64,000 bases of DNA from Paenibacillus sophorae (lineage in GTDB: Bacteria; Bacillota; Bacilli; Paenibacillales; Paenibacillaceae). The position numbers and the translations under genes were made by a program. Below, in pieces: positions 27,644 through 36,877 of the stretch. The stretch's first letter is position 1. Each line of letters begins with the position of its first letter. Below the pieces are notes generated by a model, which was given only the letters and a program-made list of their open reading frames with translations, did no database searches and had not been told where the DNA came from. The stretch lies in NCBI RefSeq assembly GCF_018966525.1, contig NZ_CP076607.1, forward strand, positions 2,418,001-2,482,000. The letters run 5' to 3'.

Positions 27644-28693
27644 TTGAAGTCCGTCATCCGCAATCTGTTGATTGTCCTGCTGCTGCTTATCGCTATGGCG
27701 GGTGCAGGAATTTGGTATATATGGAATGGTATGAAACCGGTGGAACCGTCAGGGCCCGCAGTAAACATTACCATTGAAAAAGGCATGGGCAGCTCGGAAA
27801 TTGCCGACCTTTTGGAGAGTAAGGGGATTATCCGCAGCGCTCTTTTGTTTAAAGGCTATTTGAAGTGGACGAACGAAGGATCACAGTTCAAGGCAGGAAC
27901 TTACAGCGCCGCTCCCGGCGCAACTTATGACAATCTGATCACCCGCTTGAATGCGGGAGATGTAGTGAAGAAGGAAACCGTCGTCTTTACCATTCCTGAA
28001 GGGTATACGGCGAAGCAGATTGCGGACAGGCTGGCTCAGGCTTGGGGCAAGGACGCCTCTCTTTTTTTGTCGCTGATGGATACGGGGGCGGAACTGAAGG
28101 AGACAGACATCTTAAGCATTCCGCAGGAAAAAGATATCCGTCACCGGCTGGAGGGCTATATGTTTCCGGAGACGTATGAGCTGGTCAAAGACAGCACGCC
28201 GCAGCAAATTGTCGAGAAGATGATGGAGGAGCTGCAAAAGAAGCTGGACAGCATCCCTGATTGGCAGACTCGTCTTAAAGCGCGCGGACTAACCCTGCAT
28301 GAACTGCTGACCGTTGCTTCCCTGGTGGAGCGTGAAGTCGTTGTGGACAGCGAGCGTCCGCTTGTGGCCGGAGTCATCTACAACAGGCTCAATAAAGGAC
28401 AAAAGCTTGAGATTGACGCTACCGTCCAGTATCTGTTTGCCCAGCCTAAGGAAAGACTGCTGTATAAGGATCTCGAAATCAAGAGCCCTTACAATACGTA
28501 CCGGAATACCGGCCTGCCGCCGGGACCGATCTGCAGCCCGGGTCTAGCCTCCATTAAGGCGGCGCTTGAGCCGGAGGCCTCGGATTATTATTATTACGTT
28601 ACGAAGAAGGACGGAAGCCAGGCCCATTTATTCGCCAAGACGTACAAGGAGCATTTAGCCAATATCAAAAAAAGCCAAGAAGCAGCGAAATAA
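27644..28693 (+). CDS. mltG: Endolytic peptidoglycan transglycosylase MltG (YceG-like)
   Basis: A 349-aa protein started at TTG 27644, with GTGAGGAG upstream; an ATG two bases before is in another frame. It has an N-terminal TM helix (residues 7-26), a LysM-like domain (VNITIEKGMGSSEIADLL) and the catalytic YceG domain. The essential glutamate appears as Glu229 in SLVEREVV, and NTYRNTGLPPGPIC is near the end. MltG cuts nascent glycan strands and is thought to end their growth. A 172-bp gap separates it from the DUF1292 pair. Confidence 0.95.
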   Translation: MKSVIRNLLIVLLLLIAMAGAGIWYIWNGMKPVEPSGPAVNITIEKGMGSSEIADLLESKGIIRSALLFKGYLKWTNEGSQFKAGTYSAAPGATYDNLITRLNAGDVVKKETVVFTIPEGYTAKQIADRLAQAWGKDASLFLSLMDTGAELKETDILSIPQEKDIRHRLEGYMFPETYELVKDSTPQQIVEKMMEELQKKLDSIPDWQTRLKARGLTLHELLTVASLVEREVVVDSERPLVAGVIYNRLNKGQKLEIDATVQYLFAQPKERLLYKDLEIKSPYNTYRNTGLPPGPICSPGLASIKAALEPEASDYYYYVTKKDGSQAHLFAKTYKEHLANIKKSQEAAK

Positions 28694-28801
28694 GCCGTCC
28701 TTATCCTTTCTTATTTTAGAAAAAATGGTGCAGTCATTCGTTATAATTAAGATGCCGTCCGGTACCTGATTGTGCCGGATGCGCCCACAGGAGGGTACAT
28801 G

Positions 28802-29734
28802 ATGAAGAGCAAACCGGAGCTGCTGGCGACGGCTGCTTCCCTTACGGAAGCGGCCGCGCTGCTGGATGCCGGAGCCGATGCGCTATTGATCGGCGACGAC
28901 CGGTTCGGCATGCGGCTGGCCGGACATTTCAGTCTGGAGAATACGGCGGCGGTAGTGGCAATGGCCCATGAACGCGGCCGCAAAGTATATGCCGGGCTCG
29001 GAGGACTGATGCCGAACCGGCTGCTGGATGAGCTTCCGGCCTATATCAAGGCCATTGCGGAGATCGGCGTGGATGCCGCCGAGTTCGGCGATCCGGCCGT
29101 ACTGGCCGCGGCGCGGAGTGAAGCGCCCGGCCTTAAGCTTCACTGGAACGCGGAGATGACGTCCACCAATTTCGCGACGGCCAATTATTGGGGGCGCAAA
29201 GGCGCTTCCCGCGTCGTTCTGGCCCGGGAACTGAATATGGACGAGATCACGGAAATGGTGCCGAAGCTTGAAGTGGAGGCCCAGGTTCAAGTACATGGGA
29301 TGACTAATATTTATCACTCCAAGCGTAAGCTGGTGGAGAGCTATATGGCTCATCAGGGGCGTCCGATCAGTGACGGAAGCCTGGGCAAAGAACGCGGCTT
29401 GTTTCTCGTCGAGGCGGAGCGTCCCGATGAGAAATTCCCGATCTATGAAGACGTGAACGGCACCCATATCATGAGCTCGGATGATCTTTGCATTCTGGAA
29501 GATCTGCATATACTGATGGAGGCGGGGGTTCACAGCTTCAAAATTGAAGGGCTGCTCAAGCCGACCGCTTACAACGTTGCGGCAGTCAAGGCTTACCGAC
29601 AGGCGATCGACGCGTATGCCGCTGACCCTGCGGGTTACGCGTTTCAAGAGGAGTGGCTGGATACCGTACGGGCGCTGCAGGACCCGGAGCGGGAGCTGAC
29701 CTTCGGTTTCTTTTATAAAGAGCAGGTTTATTAA
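28802..29734 (+). CDS. trhP1: U32-family peptidase homologue, tRNA 5-hydroxyuridine synthesis (YrrN/TrhP1-like)
   Basis: A 310-aa protein; ATG 28802 sits 7-8 bases after GGAGG, with a second ATG one codon upstream. The U32 core is present: DAGADALLIGDDRFG, then VYAGLGGLMPN, EFGDPAV, and the collagenase-like MTNIYHSKRKL and DLCILEDLHILMEAGVHSFKIEGLLKP. In B. subtilis the pair YrrN/YrrO is needed for prephenate-dependent 5-hydroxylation of wobble uridine in tRNA. This is the shorter partner, lacking the cysteine cluster seen in its neighbour, and lies 46 bp before it. The symbol is by operon position and family. Confidence 0.85.
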   Translation: MKSKPELLATAASLTEAAALLDAGADALLIGDDRFGMRLAGHFSLENTAAVVAMAHERGRKVYAGLGGLMPNRLLDELPAYIKAIAEIGVDAAEFGDPAVLAAARSEAPGLKLHWNAEMTSTNFATANYWGRKGASRVVLARELNMDEITEMVPKLEVEAQVQVHGMTNIYHSKRKLVESYMAHQGRPISDGSLGKERGLFLVEAERPDEKFPIYEDVNGTHIMSSDDLCILEDLHILMEAGVHSFKIEGLLKPTAYNVAAVKAYRQAIDAYAADPAGYAFQEEWLDTVRALQDPERELTFGFFYKEQVY

Positions 29735-29780
29735 CTTGGAAGAAATTCTTTCTTAGAATGAAGAGGAGGGGAGAAGAGGT

Positions 29781-31106
29781 ATGAACACTGTGGCCAAGCC
29801 GCAATATAAAGGCAAGCGTTATCGCTTGGACAAACCGGAGCTCCTGGCTCCAGCTGGAAATTTGGAAAAATTGAAATTCGCCGTGCATTATGGCGCGGAT
29901 GCGGTATATATCGGCGGGCAGAAATACGGCCTGCGCTCAAATGCGGACAACTTCAGCTTTGAGGAAATGCGCGAAGGCGTGGAATTCGCCAAGAAATACG
30001 GCGCCAAAGTATTTGTGGCAACCAATATTTACGCCCATAATGAAGATATCGCCGGGATCGAGGAGTACCTGCGCAATTTGTACGAGGTCGGCATCGCCGC
30101 GATTATTGTGGCGGACCCTGCGATTGTGGACATCGCCCTGCGGACTGTCCCGGGTCTTGAGGTGCACCTCAGCACCCAGCAGTCGACGCTGAACTGGCAG
30201 GCCGTATCCTTCTGGAAGGAAGAGGGGCTGCCGCGCGTCGTATTGGGCCGCGAAACGAGCCTTCAGGAGATAGCGGAGATCAAGGAGCATGTTGATATCG
30301 AAATCGAAGCTTTTATCCATGGAGCGATGTGCTCTTCGTATTCCGGCCGCTGCGTGCTGTCCAACCACTTTACGGATCGCGATTCGAACCGGGGGGGATG
30401 CTGCCAGTCATGCCGATGGAAGTATGATTTGTTCGAGGATGCCCGTCCAGGGGAAGTCTGGTTCTCCGAGGAGCAACGTGCCGGAGAGTCTCCGCAGCGT
30501 CTGCAGCTCGGCGTTACACAGCTTCCGCTGCATCAGCCGGAGGACAATCCGTTCTCGATGGGCGCCAAGGATCTCTGCATGCTGGAGAGCATTCCCGACT
30601 TGATCGAGGCCGGCATAGATAGTTTTAAAATTGAGGGACGGATGAAGTCGATCCACTATGTTGCTACTGTGGTCAATGCTTACCGCAAGGCAATCGACGC
30701 CTACATGGCCGATCCCGAGCATTACGAGCTGAAGCAGGAGTGGCTGGACGAGCTGAACAAAGCGGCCAACCGTCCGCTGAACACGGGATTTTTCTACGAT
30801 ACGCCGGATCATGAGGATCATATTTACGAGCCGGAAGAAAAAGCCGCGCCGTATGATTTTGCCGGCCTCGTGCTGGACTATGACGCGGAGACGGGTATGG
30901 CGCTGATTCAGCAGCGCAATCACTTCAAACCCGGCCAGGAGGTAGAGTTCTTCGGACCGGACCGCCTTCCGTTCAAGCAGATTGTGGGCGAGCTTCAGGA
31001 TGAGCAGGGCGTTCGACTCGATGCAGCGCGCCATCCCTTGCAGCATATTCGGATGAAGGTTGAACAGCCGGTGGCTTATTTTGATATGATGCGGAAAAAG
31101 AAATAA
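29781..31106 (+). CDS. trhP2: U32-family peptidase homologue with Fe-S cysteines (YrrO/TrhP2-like)
   Basis: A 441-aa protein opening with KPELLAPAGNLEKLKFAVHYGADAVYIGG in overlapping parts. The family signature with cysteines is in the middle (about 183-212: MCSSYSGRCVLSNH and GGCCQSCRWKYDL), known in this family to bind an iron-sulfur cluster. DLCMLESIPDLIEAGIDSF follows, then a C-terminal beta-barrel-like domain. It probably works with the preceding gene in tRNA wobble-uridine hydroxylation. The ribosome site GAGGAGGGGAGAAGAGG is strong. A terminator follows the stop. Confidence 0.9.
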   Translation: MNTVAKPQYKGKRYRLDKPELLAPAGNLEKLKFAVHYGADAVYIGGQKYGLRSNADNFSFEEMREGVEFAKKYGAKVFVATNIYAHNEDIAGIEEYLRNLYEVGIAAIIVADPAIVDIALRTVPGLEVHLSTQQSTLNWQAVSFWKEEGLPRVVLGRETSLQEIAEIKEHVDIEIEAFIHGAMCSSYSGRCVLSNHFTDRDSNRGGCCQSCRWKYDLFEDARPGEVWFSEEQRAGESPQRLQLGVTQLPLHQPEDNPFSMGAKDLCMLESIPDLIEAGIDSFKIEGRMKSIHYVATVVNAYRKAIDAYMADPEHYELKQEWLDELNKAANRPLNTGFFYDTPDHEDHIYEPEEKAAPYDFAGLVLDYDAETGMALIQQRNHFKPGQEVEFFGPDRLPFKQIVGELQDEQGVRLDAARHPLQHIRMKVEQPVAYFDMMRKKK

Positions 31107-31133
31107 GCTTTGGCCGCGTTTATACGGGTGAAT

Positions 31134-31174
31134 CGGGCGTGTTCCTGGAATCAGGGGCACCGCCCGTTTTTTTT
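31134..31174 (+). terminator. Terminator after the U32 gene pair
   Basis: CGGGCGTGTTCCTG pairs with CAGGGGCACCGCCCG (some G-U pairs), followed by eight T. It ends the mltG/U32 unit. Confidence 0.88.
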
Positions 31175-31224
31175 GCCGCCCTATGAGCATTAGGACTAAA
31201 GACATAAAAAAATTGGAACAGGTA

Positions 31225-31252
31225 TAAGATATTTCCGCCAGCCTGCCGATAT
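31225..31252 (+). promoter_or_regulatory. Sigma-D-like (flagellar/chemotaxis) promoter of the MCP gene
   Basis: GCCGATAT (31245-31252) exactly matches the Bacillus sigma-D -10. TAAG (31225-31228) lies 16 bp upstream, in place of TAAA. The site is about 50 bp before a chemoreceptor gene, the expected kind of target. Confidence 0.65.
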
Positions 31253-31304
31253 AAAAGATATCGCTTACATAACGGTTTGCAAATTCATCAGGCAGGTGAT
31301 CTGA

Positions 31305-33515
31305 ATGGGAGCTCCTCAACGGGAGAGAAAGAGAAATGGGCGTAAAGAACGGTTAAAAGCAGGTCAGACGGTCAGCAGCGAATCCGTGCGGCACAGGACG
31401 GAGTCAGCGAAGACAGATTTGAAACAATGGCTGAAAAGAACTGCACAGCAATTCAGAAAGGCAAATCCCGCCAAGTCGGTCGGGGTAAAGCTGTTTCTAA
31501 TTTTTTTATCGTCCATCGTCGTCGTGGTGCTGGGTCTGGGACTAATGTCTTATACCAAGGCCAGGAACACCATTAAGGATAACGTTTCCGAAGCCAACCG
31601 CCAGACGATTATCCAAAATGCCGAGAAGCTTGATATTATTTTGAACCAGTATGAGACGCTGGCATTGCAGGTGTTCTTCGATCCGCAAATTCAGGAGCAG
31701 CTTGCCAATCTTGAAAACGCTTCATCTAATTATGAGCAGTTTGTGGCAATCGATGATATAGGCAAAAAGCTGAGCAACCAGACGACCTCGGATTCTAATA
31801 TTGTAAGCTTTTCCCTGATTCCGGATAACGAAAAACTGCAGATTATCTCAAGCGGAAATCGAGATCTGGTCAAGAACGACATACGGGATGGGGACTGGTA
31901 TAAGCAAGCGGTTGCCAATACCGACAGCTATCAACCGTGGTTTGCCAAAGAATCCGCCAGTCAGCAATTTTACTGGTTCCCGATGAATGTCGGCGTGAAG
32001 GACAGCACCAATGTCGCTGTCGTCCGAAGAATCAAGGATATGAATGGCCAGGCGGGTTACGTTATTCTGATCGAGCTTAAAAAGGATTTATTTGAAGACG
32101 CTTTCCAAAGCGTAAAGCTGGGAGACGGCTCGCATGTTCAGCTTGTTTCTCCGGAAGGGACCGTTATTGCTTCCTCGGTCAAAGAGGAGGACGGAAAAGC
32201 GTCACAGTATGCATTTATTAAGGACAGCAAAGCCAATAACAAAAGCATAGAGGCCAGTGACGCCGGCAGCCATGGCCTGTTGGCCGTCTTCAGTCCGCTT
32301 ACGAAAGCCGACTGGAAGCTTGCGGGCATCATCCCGACCAACGAGCTTGTGAAGGACGCGAAGCCGATTCTCATCACCACTTATCTCGCCGCCGGTGCGG
32401 CCGCTCTGCTGGCGCTGCTGCTTGGCGTATGGATGGTGCGCATGATTGCCCGCCCGCTCGCACGGCTTAAGGATCTGATGGGTGTAGGCGCCAAGGGAGA
32501 TTTGACGGTTCGCACACCATATACTTCCTCGGATGAGATCGGACAGTTGTCGGCTTCATTTAATTTGATGATGGAACGCATTACGGAACTGGTCTCCCAG
32601 ACGACGGAAACGGCCCATGATGTGCTGGAGACGGCTGGCGAGCTCGGGGAAGCATCCCGCAAGACGGCGGATTCCGCCAGGGACATTGCGACCGCTACCG
32701 AAGAAATCGCGGGAGGCGCCGGCAGCTTGGCAATAGAAGCTGAAAAAGGCAATGATCTCACCGCCGTATTATCCCGCCAGATGGAGCACGTCGTCCTTGC
32801 CAACAAGGAAATGGATAAAGCGGCGCGGATCGTGGGTGAGTCGAGCAGCAGGGGCGCGGAGCAGCTTGAAGAGTTGATGAAGCAGACCGGCCGCACCGGC
32901 GAAATGACCAAAGCGCTCGTGGAGAAAGTGGACAATCTGAAAGAAACGGCTATGTCCGTGTTAAAGGTGCTCGATGTCATGAAAAATATTACACAGCAGA
33001 CGAATATTTTATCGCTAAACGCAACGATTGAAGCGGCGCGGGCGGGAGAGGCCGGACGGGGCTTCATGGTGGTAGCTGACGAGATTCGCGGACTGGCGGA
33101 TCAGACCAGGGAATCCATTGCTTTGGTAGCGGGCATCACCGATAAGATTATGAACGAAATGAATGAGACGGTGAACGTGCTTTCCGAGGTGACGCCACTG
33201 TTCGCCGAGCAGATGAGCTCCGTCAAGAGTACCGGAGATATTTTTGTATCGGTTCGCGGGCAGATGGACAGCTTTGTGTCCAGTCTGCAATCGGTCACAG
33301 AGTCGATCGGCAGCCTGAAGGATGCGCAGATCGAGCTGTCGGAGGCGATGGGCAATGTCAGCGCCGTAGCGGAGGAATCATCCGCGACTTCGGAAGAGGT
33401 GGCTTCACTCAGCAGCGAGCAGCAGAACGTAAGTGATCAGCTTGTAACGCTGTCGACCAACCTGGAAAGCGTTTCCGGAAATCTGAAGGATAAGCTGGCG
33501 CTGTTCAAGATATAA
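31305..33515 (+). CDS. Methyl-accepting chemotaxis protein (Cache-type sensor)
   Basis: A 736-aa transmembrane chemoreceptor. A long basic N-terminal cytoplasmic tail (about 58 residues) precedes TM1 (about 59-84). An extracellular double-Cache-like domain (about 85-345) contains DGDWYKQAVANTDSY and YWFPMNVGV. TM2 (about 350-375) leads into a HAMP domain and a long signalling helix with the tip EAARAGEAGRGFMVVADEIR near 575-600, which binds CheA/CheW. The ligand is unknown. The gene is monocistronic, with its own sigma-D-like promoter and a terminator. The charged N-terminal extension before TM1 is longer than usual. Confidence 0.94.
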   Translation: MGAPQRERKRNGRKERLKAGQTVSSESVRHRTESAKTDLKQWLKRTAQQFRKANPAKSVGVKLFLIFLSSIVVVVLGLGLMSYTKARNTIKDNVSEANRQTIIQNAEKLDIILNQYETLALQVFFDPQIQEQLANLENASSNYEQFVAIDDIGKKLSNQTTSDSNIVSFSLIPDNEKLQIISSGNRDLVKNDIRDGDWYKQAVANTDSYQPWFAKESASQQFYWFPMNVGVKDSTNVAVVRRIKDMNGQAGYVILIELKKDLFEDAFQSVKLGDGSHVQLVSPEGTVIASSVKEEDGKASQYAFIKDSKANNKSIEASDAGSHGLLAVFSPLTKADWKLAGIIPTNELVKDAKPILITTYLAAGAAALLALLLGVWMVRMIARPLARLKDLMGVGAKGDLTVRTPYTSSDEIGQLSASFNLMMERITELVSQTTETAHDVLETAGELGEASRKTADSARDIATATEEIAGGAGSLAIEAEKGNDLTAVLSRQMEHVVLANKEMDKAARIVGESSSRGAEQLEELMKQTGRTGEMTKALVEKVDNLKETAMSVLKVLDVMKNITQQTNILSLNATIEAARAGEAGRGFMVVADEIRGLADQTRESIALVAGITDKIMNEMNETVNVLSEVTPLFAEQMSSVKSTGDIFVSVRGQMDSFVSSLQSVTESIGSLKDAQIELSEAMGNVSAVAEESSATSEEVASLSSEQQNVSDQLVTLSTNLESVSGNLKDKLALFKI

Positions 33516-33529
33516 ATGATCTATCAGGA

Positions 33530-33560
33530 AGAGCCTTTCGCCGCCGCGAAAGGCTCTTTG
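33530..33560 (+). terminator. Hairpin terminator after the MCP gene
   Basis: A perfect 12-bp stem (AGAGCCTTTCGC at 33530-33541 with GCGAAAGGCTCT at 33546-33557) has a 4-nt loop. The following T-run is short. Confidence 0.75.
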
Positions 33561-33638
33561 CGCATATAATTCGCAAATTGCGCATCTTATTGCACACACT
33601 GGGTATAATAGGAAAAATTTCGGTCCGGAGGCAGTAAG

Positions 33639-35480
33639 ATGCAGAACAAACGTCATCAACGAAACAAGCGAATGTATGCCGCCATCTATTTTCTAGCCGC
33701 CGCATTTACTCTGATTGCGCTGCGCCTCGCCTGGCTGCAGTTCGTTATCAGCGGGCGCCAGGTTCCGGGAGGGCAGTACCCTCTGGCCAAAATGTCGCAG
33801 ATCCAGAGCGAACGGGAGATTGTGCTCGATACCGGGCGGGGGCGGCTGTACGACCGCCATGGTCTGCCGCTGGCCGGAGAAACGGTCTGGACGGCGGCTT
33901 TGTTCCCGGAGGAGGCTGGAAAGCCTGCGACGGACGGCGGCGGGGATTCCGCTTCTCTACGCCGGCTGGCAGGGGTCCTCGGCGTATCTTATGAGCAGCT
34001 TCAAGAAAAAAGAGAGAAGCTGGTGCAGCCCTTCCTGTGGCCCGCAAAGTCAGGCAAAGGACCGCTTGCGCTCACAAAGGAGCAGGCAGACGAAATCAGC
34101 AGGCTTGACATTGACGGCGTTCGGGTTATGCCGTTTGCCCGCAGGCCGGGCGGCAGCCTTACGGGGCGGCAGTGGCTCGGCCATTTGTCCGAAGCCGTAC
34201 CAAATAAAGAGACGCGAGAGAAAGGCGATAAGGAAGCATTCGTCCAAAAGAATAACCCCTCGGATCTCCGGGTGCCGCTGGAAGGAACAACTGGGCTTGA
34301 GAAGACGCTGGAGCCCCTGCTGCGCGGGATCGGACATACCGAAGTATATGCCAGGGTCGATGCGCAGGGGAAGCGTCTGCCAGGCAGCGGGCTGACGGTG
34401 CGGACGCCGTCCAATCCGTATTATCCGCTGTCGATTCACACGACCATCGACAGCCGTCTTCAGGAAGGCATCGAACAGCTGGCGCAGGAGGACGGGCTCA
34501 AGGAAGGCGCAGTCGTGGTGCTAGACGCGGAATCCGCCGATGTAACGGCGATGGTGTCGCTGCCATTCTACGATCCGAAGGACATTTCTCCGCAAGGCGG
34601 AGAATGGAACAACCGGGCGCTGCAAGCGGCGGAGCCCGGCTCGATCTTTAAAATCGTCACCGCCGCCACCGCGCTGGAAGCCGGCCTGACTTCGCCAGGA
34701 CAGGTGTTCCACTGCTACGGAGCCTACGGCAGATACGGACTATCCTGCCATAAAGAGGACGGGCATGGCGCACTGACGCTGGAAGAGGGCTTCGCCTTGT
34801 CTTGCAATACCGTGTTCGCCTCGCTTGCGGAGCGGCTGACCGCGAGTCAGCTCCAGACGGCGGCGCTCTCGCTGGGCATCGGCAGGGACATCGGTTGGCG
34901 GCAGGAGCAGGTTCTCGGCCTGGCGATGCTGCAGCCGCTCTCCGGGGAGCAGCGCGGGACCGTCTTTCGGACGCTGCTTCCCGATGACGGGGGAGTCCGG
35001 GTGCAGACGGCCATCGGCCAGCGTGATTCCAGGGTGACGCCGCTGCAGGCCGCGAACCTGGTCGTCACGCTGCTGCATGGCGGCGAGGTTCGCGCGCCGC
35101 GAATCCTGCGCGAAGTAGATTTCGCCAATGGGCAGAAGCTGATGGACCTGCCCCCTCATCTGGCGCCCGCTGCCGAAGGGCGCATCTCGGAGCGGACCGC
35201 GAAGCTGCTGCGGTCCTGGATGCGCCGGGTGGTGACGGAAGGCACCGGACAGTCGCTGCGCGGCGCGCGCTGGGCGCTTGCGGGCAAGTCCGGCACGGCG
35301 CAGACTATGGTCAAGGGCGCTTCGCGCAACAATCAATGGTTCATCGGCTTCGGTCCGGCTGTGCAGCCCAAATATGCGGTTGCGGTGCTGGTCAAGAACG
35401 CGGCTCCGGGAAGCCCCCACACCGCGACCCGATTGTTCGGCGAGGTCATGGACCTTCTGGCCGGGTCCCCTCATGCCTGA
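33639..35480 (+). CDS. Class B penicillin-binding protein (FtsI/PbpB/SpoVD-like transpeptidase)
   Basis: A 613-aa protein with an N-terminal TM helix (about 12-33), a dimerisation/pedestal domain (RGRLYDRHGLPLAG) and a transpeptidase domain. All three motifs are present: SIFK (Ser335 nucleophile, Lys338), SCN (388-390) and KSGT (550-553). It should cross-link peptidoglycan in the periplasm-like space. No PASTA repeats are visible at the C-terminus, unlike PbpB or SpoVD of Bacillus, and it ends soon after the catalytic domain. The ribosome site GGAGG lies before ATG 33639. The 3' end overlaps the convergent YtvI gene by 35 bp. A specialised or sporulation-stage role is possible but not shown. 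Confidence 0.9.
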   Translation: MQNKRHQRNKRMYAAIYFLAAAFTLIALRLAWLQFVISGRQVPGGQYPLAKMSQIQSEREIVLDTGRGRLYDRHGLPLAGETVWTAALFPEEAGKPATDGGGDSASLRRLAGVLGVSYEQLQEKREKLVQPFLWPAKSGKGPLALTKEQADEISRLDIDGVRVMPFARRPGGSLTGRQWLGHLSEAVPNKETREKGDKEAFVQKNNPSDLRVPLEGTTGLEKTLEPLLRGIGHTEVYARVDAQGKRLPGSGLTVRTPSNPYYPLSIHTTIDSRLQEGIEQLAQEDGLKEGAVVVLDAESADVTAMVSLPFYDPKDISPQGGEWNNRALQAAEPGSIFKIVTAATALEAGLTSPGQVFHCYGAYGRYGLSCHKEDGHGALTLEEGFALSCNTVFASLAERLTASQLQTAALSLGIGRDIGWRQEQVLGLAMLQPLSGEQRGTVFRTLLPDDGGVRVQTAIGQRDSRVTPLQAANLVVTLLHGGEVRAPRILREVDFANGQKLMDLPPHLAPAAEGRISERTAKLLRSWMRRVVTEGTGQSLRGARWALAGKSGTAQTMVKGASRNNQWFIGFGPAVQPKYAVAVLVKNAAPGSPHTATRLFGEVMDLLAGSPHA

Positions 35481-36639
35481 TACCGGCGTCGCGTTCCGCG
35501 GCAGAAACGTCTTCCGCAGTTCCGTTCCCGTCGCTATAAGCGAACGGAGACACGATGAATTCCTCCTGCGGGAGGGAAATCCACTGCTGGAGATAGCCCT
35601 GCTGCAGCAGCTCTTTGAGCAGAATCAACAGGATGGGTGACAGAATCAGTCCCGCCACACCGAAGGCCGAAGTCGACAGGATGACAAAGGACAGCATGAG
35701 GAACGCCGAAGAGACGCCGATGGAGTTGCCGGTAATTTTCGGCTCCAGCAGCTGGCGGACGATCAGAACGACGGCCAGCAGGATGATAAGCCCGATCGCA
35801 AGCGGGGTGTTCCCGACGATGAACAGATAGACGATCCAGGGGATCAGAATCGTTGACACGCCCAGCAGAGGCAGCACGTCGAACACCGCGCAGACGAGCG
35901 CCATCGTGAGTTCGTTTCCGGACTGTAGGATGAACAGGCCGACAAGTACAATGACGAACGTAATCGAAATCAGAATCAGCTGCGCTTTTAAATAGGAGCC
36001 GATGGCTTTAAAGACGTTGCCCTGCAGGAAATGGTAGGCCGTCTTGAACGTCTTCGGCATTTTGTCATGCGCGATCCGCCGCCAATCCTTGATCTCCATG
36101 CTGAGAAAGAATGCGAGAATGATGGCAACCCCGAAATTGGCCATGAACGAAGAGAACGTACCAAGAACGCCGATCATATATTTGAAGAAAACAATAAGCC
36201 AGCCCGACAGAAGATTAGTGGCGCTTTTGAAATAGCCGTTCAGCTTCTCGGTCATATCGGGCGGGAGATTCTCGATTTTCTGCTGAAGCCAGGTGGTGAG
36301 CTCCATAAAATGCTGCTGCACTACATATGTATAATGGGGCAGGTTATCCTGAAACTGCAGCGCCTGCGATGCGATCAGCAGCCCCGCGCCGAACAGCGTC
36401 CCGAGCAGCAGGATCAGGAACAGCAGCACGGAGATAGCGGAGGCGAATGACTTGGGCAGCCCCTTGCGGTTCAAGAAGCGCGCCAGCGGCTCGATCAGCA
36501 TGAACACGAAGAAGGAGAGGAACACGGGAGCGGCCAGCTGGTACAGCTTGCTGAAGGCGAGCATGACCAGGTAGACGGTTAGCACGAGCAGCCCGATATC
36601 GAAAAAGGTACGCCAATATTTTTTGTACAGTGGCAGCAT
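35446..36639 (-). CDS. ytvI: AI-2E family transporter, YtvI-like integral membrane protein
   Basis: A 397-aa protein if started at ATG 36639, with AAAGGAG 11 bases upstream; longer frames exist but lack a site. It has about eight hydrophobic helices, with the family pattern of paired N-terminal TM helices, a middle amphipathic region (YVVQQHFMELTTWLQQKIENLPP) and the closing block LLEPKITGNSIGVSSAFLMLSFVIL. YtvI homologues belong to the AI-2E/PerM superfamily and are annotated as sporulation-associated; the transported substrate is not established. The tail overlaps the 3' end of the PBP gene on the other strand. Confidence 0.85.
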   Translation of the reverse strand: MLPLYKKYWRTFFDIGLLVLTVYLVMLAFSKLYQLAAPVFLSFFVFMLIEPLARFLNRKGLPKSFASAISVLLFLILLLGTLFGAGLLIASQALQFQDNLPHYTYVVQQHFMELTTWLQQKIENLPPDMTEKLNGYFKSATNLLSGWLIVFFKYMIGVLGTFSSFMANFGVAIILAFFLSMEIKDWRRIAHDKMPKTFKTAYHFLQGNVFKAIGSYLKAQLILISITFVIVLVGLFILQSGNELTMALVCAVFDVLPLLGVSTILIPWIVYLFIVGNTPLAIGLIILLAVVLIVRQLLEPKITGNSIGVSSAFLMLSFVILSTSAFGVAGLILSPILLILLKELLQQGYLQQWISLPQEEFIVSPFAYSDGNGTAEDVSAAERDAGIRHEGTRPEGP

Positions 36640-36877
36640 GGATTTAACGACTCCTTTACAGTTTGAATTCATTCTTTCACAGACCTGTATTCCATTGTAC
36701 ACGATTTTACCAAAAAACCGTCTTTTTCTTTGACAGCTGTGGTAAAATAGGGGGTAATGTTTTTGATTTCACGTCCGCACTTAGGCGGAAGATCTCACTT
36801 TGGCCGCATTCCGCCTGGCAGCTGGCAGACGTAAGAGCGGCTCTAAAGTCAACTCTGGAGAAAAGCGGGGAAGAAAA

